Shown: piece after piece, positions 46,201 through 52,071 of the stretch | Numbering within the stretch: the stretch's first letter is position 1 | Layout of the letters: each line of letters opens with the position of its first letter | Assembly (NCBI GenBank): GCA_963665545.2 | Contig: CAXXKZ010000011.1 | Coordinates: 124,001 to 188,000, forward strand | Length of the DNA: 64,000 nucleotides | Reading direction: 5' to 3' | Source: G963665545 sp963665545 | GTDB taxonomy: Bacteria > Pseudomonadota > Gammaproteobacteria > Xanthomonadales > SZUA-36 | The notes under the pieces: generated by a model | What the model saw: the letters and a program-made list of their open reading frames with translations, nothing else | Databases searched by the model: none | Told to the model about the DNA's origin: nothing | Made by a program: the position numbers and the translations under genes

Positions 46201-46459
46201 CAAGGCGGGTGGCGGACAGGCGGGAGGTGACGATCAACACCCCATCGGGTCCAAAAACCCGCGATTCGAATTCAGTCTCGAAGCCAACGATGCGAATCAG
46301 CAATGTGACGCCGGGGTTTTGATGCACGAAGTATTCCAATGGGCGGTCCAAACTCAGGGCGCCAGAGTCGGCCGACCGCGAGGTCAGAGGTACCACCACC
46401 AGCAACAAGGCAGTTAGGCCTGCTACGAATGCGGCTCGAATATTGCGGTCTAACATCAT
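43235..46459 (-). CDS. TPR-CHAT domain envelope protein lacking the CHAT cysteine
   Basis: 1074 residues: signal peptide (ending SRSADS), a beta-rich segment about 30-125, a long TPR region (about 130-660), then a C-terminal CHAT (caspase-HetF-associated TPR) domain, about 760-1074. The His region reads IHLAAPTHID. The cysteine motif, normally SACETG, reads SSSEMK, with Ser974 in place of Cys. The protease is therefore probably inactive, or a binding domain. It is divergent from the vWA operon across 160 bp, which suggests joint function. Most characterised CHAT proteins are cytosolic, so the signal peptide is notable. Confidence 0.85.
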   Translation of the reverse strand: MMLDRNIRAAFVAGLTALLLVVVPLTSRSADSGALSLDRPLEYFVHQNPGVTLLIRIVGFETEFESRVFGPDGVLIVTSRLSATRLGVLYQLIEPANELRQLSVKLQPTSKTSNSSLNIELVQLRSNDRESTALIQAYRLLTLGQKAHSAQDSEAGSMGIYALHEAANVFRQLGMEERRLWAVYYAGVKALDTLRDTQSAVEAANFVNSQAQRAGFGQLQLAATLLHGAALSNPSARLPAKTIAANLEEAQRVLEDATRMAETMDSQYQQAWAVSRRGMAYDRAGETQLALQQYLRALELAGPLGDATLTNQVRGDAADASERLGDTQSAVAILGAMNQDLADAGEDEKLSRSLLAQGRMLIGNYQYVDASSVLEQALRLERQNPESGQEGPVGLMLAQAYYHLGRMARALSLLQMSITKTRGSEQRGLVTEALSSAANIHRHRGEYGLARVRRDQQADLSDTAAARALVEYQRLLDLRRNATSDPADVARAFGSSYRAAAQANLDDLGNLSVMQLCSLQSAGNRSGDCTRERVQGAANELMQSGVPRHALEGRHLLAVYLSHSGRTAQAIDQMVRLNVDARFFRSQLPGLLGAWYWENRAAISQQYMSMLLRDPGYLSRGAIDGRQSFAALDQLRNHSRQGNPTVDGNLQASRSDELLSLRSMISEREKSADRQESKQLAEHINDTLSVLRESAGLTDPVGAVDRQLRSLSRGEAVLTYYFDDDDVHVWVGDRKGILLTRIANGRDVQWALTRAGQLLRAGRQLAGDAPADSAPGAASDIALDAALDTVGRGLVEPIVGRLRDRIYFIPAGPISGFPLDAVRVKNRYLAERHEVIHVLSLAALGDRKRNDESLNSLKEDAKMFLAGNPLMSAAAFPDYQGNARELRAVANLFIGPNLHMVQGNALTVDEFADARLSQAAAIHLAAPTHIDLATPANSKIYLSDSRTEPGAEFITANAIRSWSLSADLLVLSSSEMKGINRHSFSNHIALVSELLDAGADSIVCSLWSNEDMAVAAFMTNFYSDLIESGSPLSSLYAVKRQWLKASGKSSGRPSGEGSMVRLWAGFQLYRQWGI

Positions 46460-46510
46460 GTCTTGTAGCTGGCGCTCTCTGCTGGCGATCTGAAAGAGTG
46501 AACCGCAACA

Positions 46511-46538
46511 TTGATAACCGGATCAGCGGAATTGTCAA
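46511..46538 (-). promoter_or_regulatory. Candidate promoter of the CHAT gene
   Basis: Read on the minus strand: TTGACA (46538-46533), 16-base spacer, TATCAA (46516-46511), about 52 bp before the CHAT start. No equally good promoter was seen on the plus strand for the vWA genes. Confidence 0.5.
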
Positions 46539-46620
46539 CCTTAATTGCTGCTGAGCCTTGTTTTTGGTAGCGTGCGCAGAGTTGATCAATTGTGCTCAAA
46601 CGAAAGCCTGAACAAATTAC

Positions 46621-47550
46621 ATGCATCGTCCTGACAGAAACATATCAGTATTCACCACCTCGGCCATCGACCTGTTTGCCTCGGCCCTGGGCGCATTCAT
46701 TTTGCTGGTGATGCTGCTGTTCCCCTATTATCGCAATGCCGGCAGCGACCTGGCATTCAGCAAGACCGAAGACTTGATGGAACAACGCCGGCTGGCTGCT
46801 GGCGAAATTGAGGACCTGCTGGCTTCACATCGTGAGTACCAGTCTGAACTGGTCATCAGTAACGCGGTCAACCGCGGTGTGGAAGCTGCACTGTCCCGGC
46901 TGCGCAACCAGCTTAGGGATGCCCAAATCCAGTTGGTGGAAGAATCTGTCCCGGACCCCGAATCGGAGGAGGAAATCATCGAAGAACCAGAACCCCAGGC
47001 ATTGACCAGCGGTGTTGAGTTCTCGATTCTCGGCCTGGCGACCGAAAAGAAGTCATTCGTGATTATCATCGACATGTCTGGAAGCATGCTCTCCTATACG
47101 GATCTGATGATCCAGTCGGTATTGGAAGTGCTGGAGCCACTGGACGAGTCCAATGAATTCGCCATCATCGGCTACCAGGGCAACCCTTCCCCTGTTCTGT
47201 GGAATTACCCCAACACCAACAGTCTGATTCAGGCGACGCCGGAAAACCTACAGGCTGCCAGGGATTTCACCCGGTCTCTGGCGCGCCGCTTTGCCGGATC
47301 GACGCCCACCCATTTCGCCGTGCTGTCAGCCATGCAGTATCCAGCCGATGCCATCATCCTGATGAGTGACGGTGAGCCCGATAATGCGCCGGGTTTTATT
47401 ATTCAGGACATCGGCCTTCTGAACCGGCATGAAAACAAGGAGATCCACACGGTTGCCATTGGCGACTACACCCAAAACCGCAGCCTGGTTCTGTTCCTGC
47501 AAACACTCGCCATTCAAAATGGCGGCGATTTTGTGGGTGTCTCGCGATGA
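46621..47550 (+). CDS. Membrane-anchored vWA protein with intact MIDAS
   Basis: 309 residues. One N-terminal helix, TSAIDLFASALGAFILLVML (13-32), with Asp17 at its start; a coiled coil and acidic linker (about 50-125); then a vWA domain (about 133-309). The MIDAS motif is complete at Asp151-x-Ser153-x-Ser155 (IDMSGSM), with a later ILMSDGEPDN. The helix resembles that of MotB/ExbD/TolR, with vWA in place of the peptidoglycan-binding domain. Overlaps the second vWA gene by four bases. Confidence 0.85.
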   Translation: MHRPDRNISVFTTSAIDLFASALGAFILLVMLLFPYYRNAGSDLAFSKTEDLMEQRRLAAGEIEDLLASHREYQSELVISNAVNRGVEAALSRLRNQLRDAQIQLVEESVPDPESEEEIIEEPEPQALTSGVEFSILGLATEKKSFVIIIDMSGSMLSYTDLMIQSVLEVLEPLDESNEFAIIGYQGNPSPVLWNYPNTNSLIQATPENLQAARDFTRSLARRFAGSTPTHFAVLSAMQYPADAIILMSDGEPDNAPGFIIQDIGLLNRHENKEIHTVAIGDYTQNRSLVLFLQTLAIQNGGDFVGVSR

Positions 47551-48485
47551 GGCGCAAGCCCCGCAGTTTCGAAGTATTTTCACTCTCGGCCATAGATTTG
47601 TTTGCCTCCGCCATGGGCGCATTCATCATCATCACGATCATCCTGATGCCGGATTACCAGAAAGAAGTCCGCTCAGAGGGCAATCTCGAATTCATCGAAG
47701 AACTGGCTGGTAAAACCCTGGCACGCCTGGATCAGGCCGAAAAAGGTCGCGTCGACATCCTCGAGGCTCTGAACGCGGCCGAGATCCGCCATCAACTACT
47801 GATGGCCGAGCAGGATGAAATGTCTGCGGAACTGGACACCATCAACGCCGAACTGCAGGCCCGTAATGAACAACCGCCTCCGCCACCGCCCAGCCCGGTA
47901 ATTACCGAAGAGGAAGTCTCCTCCCACCAGGTTACCATTCGATTTCTGGGTCTGAAAACAGACAGGAAGCGATTTCTCCTGATGGTCGACATGAACCGCT
48001 TTCTCGCTGAACACGAGCGCCTTGTTACCCGAACCGTGGCCCGGGCGCTCGAATCTCTTCAACCGGGCTATGAATTTGCGATCCTTGGTTTTCAGCAACT
48101 CGACACCGGTCCCCGTTACTTCCGCTGGCCGCATGACGGCAGCCTGATCGAGATGTCCCCAAGCAGCCGGGGCCGGGCCAATACCTTTCTCAACAGCCTG
48201 AGGGGGAATTTTCAGGGCTCGTCTTCACTGATACGGGCCTTCGATATGGGTTTTGACAGTCCCGCCGAGGCCATCGTCCTGTTTAGCGACGGGCTCCCAA
48301 ACCCGATTTACAACGACAACCTCTCTCCTGGGCGCCTGGTCAGAGGTATTACCCTGCTCAATACCTCCTCCAAGGAAATTCACGCCGTCACCATCGGCGA
48401 CTATTTCAAGTACCGGGGAACGGTGGAATTCATGGAGGCGCTGGCCCGTGCAAATTCAGGTGGCTTCCTGGCGCTCGCTCAATAA
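47547..48485 (+). CDS. Membrane-anchored vWA-like protein with degenerate MIDAS
   Basis: 312 residues, a paralogue of the preceding protein with the same plan: SAIDLFASAMGAFIIITIIL (14-33, Asp17 at the same position), a coiled coil, a proline stretch (PPPPPPSP) and a vWA fold from about 128. The MIDAS Ser residues are replaced (Asp148-Met-Asn150-Arg-Phe152), so metal-dependent ligand binding is probably lost, while LFSDGLPNP is retained. Start overlaps the first vWA stop. A heterodimer with the first is plausible. Confidence 0.83.
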   Translation: MRRKPRSFEVFSLSAIDLFASAMGAFIIITIILMPDYQKEVRSEGNLEFIEELAGKTLARLDQAEKGRVDILEALNAAEIRHQLLMAEQDEMSAELDTINAELQARNEQPPPPPPSPVITEEEVSSHQVTIRFLGLKTDRKRFLLMVDMNRFLAEHERLVTRTVARALESLQPGYEFAILGFQQLDTGPRYFRWPHDGSLIEMSPSSRGRANTFLNSLRGNFQGSSSLIRAFDMGFDSPAEAIVLFSDGLPNPIYNDNLSPGRLVRGITLLNTSSKEIHAVTIGDYFKYRGTVEFMEALARANSGGFLALAQ

Positions 48486-48547
48486 TCCAAACCTGTACTG
48501 CTGCGGACTGCCGGCTGTGGCCGGGCGCTTTGGCGATGGGTGTGAAG

Positions 48548-49159
48548 TCAGTTGTTCCAGCTAAATTTTTCGTCGCACAACGGTCGGAACAGCAGCACGG
48601 TTTCGCCGAGTCGAATGCGGTCACCGGAGTTCAATTCGATCTTGGCGGCCAATGGGCTATCATTGACCAACGTGGGTTCCTTGCCGTCGCCGTCTTGCAA
48701 GTAATATTTCGAAGCTTCTGGCTCGAAAGTCAGAAAACAATGATCCTTACTGGCAATGGCTCCATCCCCAAAATCCAGCGTTACGGCCTGCTCTTGCGAG
48801 CGACCGATGGAATTGACTGCCCGGCATAGAGGCGCAAACTCACCGCAGCCTGGCCCTTTGATGATCACAAGGAAACCCGAGACCCGGTCATTCGGCTAGT
48901 CTCGGCCGGTCTCGGCCGCGGTATCACTGGCGCTCAAATCCCGGGTCCGCGGCTCACTTTCCTGGCCAGCAGCCGGGAACCTGTTGTCGCCCTGGAAGTC
49001 AATGGTAGCTGGTTCGTCGCTGGCAGCGAATCGCCTGGCCAAGGGATTTTGCGGTGCCGTCGCCTGAGCAGCGGCGGGTTCGGCTGGCGCATTTTGTCGC
49101 CCCCTCATGGGGGTTGGAGATTGGGATCCGGGCGACCTGTTCTTCTTGCGTCCAAACAT
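48548..49159 (-). pseudogene. FHA-domain gene interrupted by an in-frame TAG
   Basis: The frame from ATG 49159 encodes 87 residues (MFGRKKNRSPG..., an Ala/Pro/Gln-rich linker ending AETGRD), then a TAG at 48896-48898. The same frame continues without shift: PNDRVSGFLVIIKGPGCGEF, SIGRSQEQ and ASKDHCF, a complete FHA domain. The total is 204 codons including both stops. A GTG at 48868 could restart translation but would delete the first beta strand. Either the gene is broken, or the amber codon is suppressed or a base error. It is convergent with the second vWA gene and divergent from the next FHA gene (31 bp). Confidence 0.7.
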
Positions 49160-49190
49160 GCTGAGAATGCTGATCAGGAAGGACTTATCA

Positions 49191-49640
49191 ATGTATCATA
49201 TCGCCTCAACAAATGGTGCGAGAGCAAAATCAGACATGCAGACCCACCGGGCCATTACAGTAGGACGAAGCGGACAATGCGATATTGTCCTCGACGACGC
49301 TTCCGTTTCCCGAATGCACGCCCGGGTCGAACTGACCGCCCAGGGTTACCTCTCGGTGCAAGACCTCAATTCCACCAACGGTACGTTTCTTAACCGATCC
49401 GGGCACTGGATTCAGGTGCAGGCAGCACGACTGGGGCGCCAGGATGGCGTGCGCTTTGGTCAGCGTGAGGTCGAACTCGAGCAGCTCGCTGCCTTTTTCG
49501 GCGACACCATCACGGTGCGGTTGCGCAGGGACGGTTCAGGCAGGGTGTCTGATCGCCTGTTGACAGACCTGCCCGAAGAGCGGCAAGTGATCAAACACCC
49601 AAAGCGCAATCCACTCACCGGAAAAGTGGAGGAGACCTGA
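49191..49640 (+). CDS. FHA-domain phosphothreonine-binding protein
   Basis: 149 residues from ATG 49191 with AGGAAGGA about 8 bases upstream; a longer frame from 49107 would overlap the divergent FHA gene. The FHA residues are intact: Gly25-Arg26, Ser40-Arg41-x-His43 and NSTNGTF with Asn63. C-terminal extension about 100-149 is basic. No membrane segment, so the protein is cytoplasmic. The ligand is presumably phosphothreonine made by the kinase encoded 2.4 kb downstream. The ExbB-like gene follows after 3 bp. Confidence 0.88.
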   Translation: MYHIASTNGARAKSDMQTHRAITVGRSGQCDIVLDDASVSRMHARVELTAQGYLSVQDLNSTNGTFLNRSGHWIQVQAARLGRQDGVRFGQREVELEQLAAFFGDTITVRLRRDGSGRVSDRLLTDLPEERQVIKHPKRNPLTGKVEET

Positions 49641-49643
49641 GTC

Positions 49644-50399
49644 ATGACTCGTCTCATCACACTGGCAATCAGCCTGGTAACAGCGGTTCTGGTGATTGCT
49701 TTGCTGGCTCGTGTTTTACCGGAAAACGGTGCCGAGATACTGCTCGATATTAACCGCGGCTCGTGGCCGCTGACCGTACAGAACATATTGTGGCTGGCAT
49801 TCTTTGTCGGGCTGGGCGAACTCGCCATCCGCTGGCGTGCCGGGTGGATTGAGGATAACCAGATTGATCGAAAATACCTGCCCGAAGACGAAGAGACCGT
49901 GCTGAGGCCGGGTGATGACATGACGCCGATCTATCAACAGGTCAGGAACAGCAAGTACCGCGATACCTGTTTTGTGCCTCGTCTGATCGAGCGTTGCGTG
50001 CTCGGTTTCAATCTCAGCCATTCGGCAGATCAAACCAATTCATTGCTGAACTCGAGTTTGGAACTCTACCTCCATGAAGTCGATTTGCGCTACAACATTA
50101 TTCGCTATATCACCTGGCTCATCCCTTCACTGGGATTCATCGGCACCGTTATTGGCATCATGCTGGCGTTGAACTACGCAGGTGACCGAGCGAACGTAGA
50201 AAGTCCCGACATGCTCTACCAGGTTACCGAACGCCTGGGTGTGGCATTCAGCACCACGCTGGTCGCGCTGGTCATGGCCACAATCCTGGTGTTCATCCAA
50301 AACCTGGTGCAAGGGCGGGAAGAGAACGCCCTCAACCGGGCGGGGCAATACTGCCTGGACAATCTGATCAACCGACTCTACTCGCCCACAAGCAAATAA
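49644..50399 (+). CDS. MotA/TolQ/ExbB-like channel subunit of the vWA/FHA locus
   Basis: 251 residues with four predicted helices (about 5-24, 45-62, 155-178, 197-220). The core matches ExbB/TolQ: LIPSLGFIGTVIGIMLA with Thr168 and LGVAFSTTLVALVMATI with Thr204/205, the positions lining the proton path in ExbB. It belongs to a different lineage from the two ExbB-type genes at 38.8-40.7 kb. No ExbD/TolR is adjacent; the vWA proteins with an Asp in the N-terminal helix are candidates for that role. Confidence 0.85.
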   Translation: MTRLITLAISLVTAVLVIALLARVLPENGAEILLDINRGSWPLTVQNILWLAFFVGLGELAIRWRAGWIEDNQIDRKYLPEDEETVLRPGDDMTPIYQQVRNSKYRDTCFVPRLIERCVLGFNLSHSADQTNSLLNSSLELYLHEVDLRYNIIRYITWLIPSLGFIGTVIGIMLALNYAGDRANVESPDMLYQVTERLGVAFSTTLVALVMATILVFIQNLVQGREENALNRAGQYCLDNLINRLYSPTSK

Positions 50400-52069
50400 T
50401 GCGTTTCTGTCGCTGCCGTATTGCAACAGCTCTGGTCCCGGCCCAAGTCATGGCCCAAGTCATGGCCCAAGGCATGTCCCGAGTAACGATCCTGGTCCTG
50501 GCCATCAGCCTGCTGCTCGCAGGTGCCCTGACTTCGCCTCTGGCCTGGTCGGCAGATTCGCGCCAAGCGCTGCCCGCCTGGTCGGTGCTGGTGCTGAGGT
50601 TGGTATCGGCGACGCACGTCGAGCCCACGACTGGCATCGTGGTGGCTCGCTCGGGCATGGTCCTGGTTCCGATTGACTTCGCCCGGCCGGGTGAAGAAAT
50701 CGTCGTACTGGATGGCGGTAAGAACATTGTCCGCAATGGCAGACCGGCCAGGACGGTACAGAGATTTCCCGAAGCTGGCGTTGCCGTCATTGAAGTCGAG
50801 GGATTGTCGAGAAATCCGCCCAGTTTTCGGGCTGCAGATTTGATGCCGGATGATGCCGTCGTGCTGGCCGCTTTTCCGCCTGCAGAGCTCATTGCCGAGG
50901 GCGCCCAGCCGGTATTTGCCGCCACAAAAATCACTGTGTCCGCAGAGAACGGATTGGCAGGCCTGGCAGCAGACCAACCACTGCCCAATCTCACTGGCCC
51001 GGTGCTCGACACCTGCGGCAACCTGGTCGCCTACAGCCGTGCAAACGGCGTTCAAAGCCTCGACACCGATCAGCAACCGCAATACCTGTGGATGGACGAA
51101 TTGAGACGCAACCTGGCGAGCATCAACATCAACCTCGAAGCCGGTGATTGCAGTGCCAACGGACCACCAACTGCAGCGCCAACAGAACCTGAGCCAAAGC
51201 CAGAACAGGAACAGGAACAGGCGCCAGAGACTCCACTGGCAACAGATGACGAACCTGAAATGCCGCAGGCAGAGGATATTCTGCAGGAAGTGCCCGCGGA
51301 AGCACTGGATGACACGGCGGTTGCAACAGGGGATGAAGCCGGGGCCGGTGAAGAAATACTACAGAATCAATCGGAAGAATTTTCGGAGGAATGGGTTGCA
51401 GAGGGGGCTGAGGACGCGGAGGAGCCTGTGACGGACCTGGCCGCAGGTGCATCGGACACCGGCGTGGAAACGGGATCGGCAACAGCTCACGAGGAAGCTG
51501 CGTCCGGTTTGTCGATGTGGCTGGTCATCGCCGCCATCTTCGCCGCCGCCGCGCTGGGCTGGATAGCGTTGCACTATTTGCGCAATCGACCTAAGCAATC
51601 GCCGGCGCCAGAGGCCACCGGCCAAATGGCCGCTGCAGAATCCGATTCTCAGAAAACGCAGCCTGATCCAGAAGCAGCGCAGGCACTTGCGGCGCGGGTG
51701 CATAGCCCTGGCCCCGACGGCGGACAGATTCAACTCAGCGGCTCCATGGGTAACGGCAGCCCGCTCCATATTCGTCATCGGGTCACCGGCGATTCCATAA
51801 AACTGGTCATTGGCGGTAAGGATTCGGATATCGAAATCGATGACCCTACGATCTCCCAGAGTCATGCTGTGCTGCATGTCGAAGCGGGTCGCACGACACT
51901 GACAGATCTGGGCTCGGGCAGCGGCTCCAGAGTTAAGGGTGTGCCATGCTACGAAGGTGAAATCATGCATGTTGAGCCCGGTGATGAAATCGTCCTGGGC
52001 GATGTACAATTTACTTTTGTCGTCGACCACCAGCCCGAAAACCCGCCGCAAGACGAGGATGATTCCTGA
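50399..52069 (+). CDS. Degenerate trypsin-like periplasmic domain, membrane helix, C-terminal FHA
   Basis: 556 residues. The ATG at 50399 overlaps the previous stop (TAATG). The signal peptide begins later, near residue 26, so starts at 50447-50474 are possible within a 12 bp repeated stretch. Residues about 55-250 look like a trypsin-fold protease without catalytic residues (GMVLVPIDFA instead of a His motif, LTGPVLDTCG instead of GxSGG). An acidic Pro/Gln/Glu linker (about 255-365), a helix (about 372-392, MWLVIAAIFAAAALGWIAL) and an FHA domain (about 450-550, with SQSHAVLHV) follow. The FHA would be cytoplasmic, the protease-like part periplasmic. Confidence 0.75.
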   Translation: MRFCRCRIATALVPAQVMAQVMAQGMSRVTILVLAISLLLAGALTSPLAWSADSRQALPAWSVLVLRLVSATHVEPTTGIVVARSGMVLVPIDFARPGEEIVVLDGGKNIVRNGRPARTVQRFPEAGVAVIEVEGLSRNPPSFRAADLMPDDAVVLAAFPPAELIAEGAQPVFAATKITVSAENGLAGLAADQPLPNLTGPVLDTCGNLVAYSRANGVQSLDTDQQPQYLWMDELRRNLASININLEAGDCSANGPPTAAPTEPEPKPEQEQEQAPETPLATDDEPEMPQAEDILQEVPAEALDDTAVATGDEAGAGEEILQNQSEEFSEEWVAEGAEDAEEPVTDLAAGASDTGVETGSATAHEEAASGLSMWLVIAAIFAAAALGWIALHYLRNRPKQSPAPEATGQMAAAESDSQKTQPDPEAAQALAARVHSPGPDGGQIQLSGSMGNGSPLHIRHRVTGDSIKLVIGGKDSDIEIDDPTISQSHAVLHVEAGRTTLTDLGSGSGSRVKGVPCYEGEIMHVEPGDEIVLGDVQFTFVVDHQPENPPQDEDDS

Positions 52070-52071
52070 GC

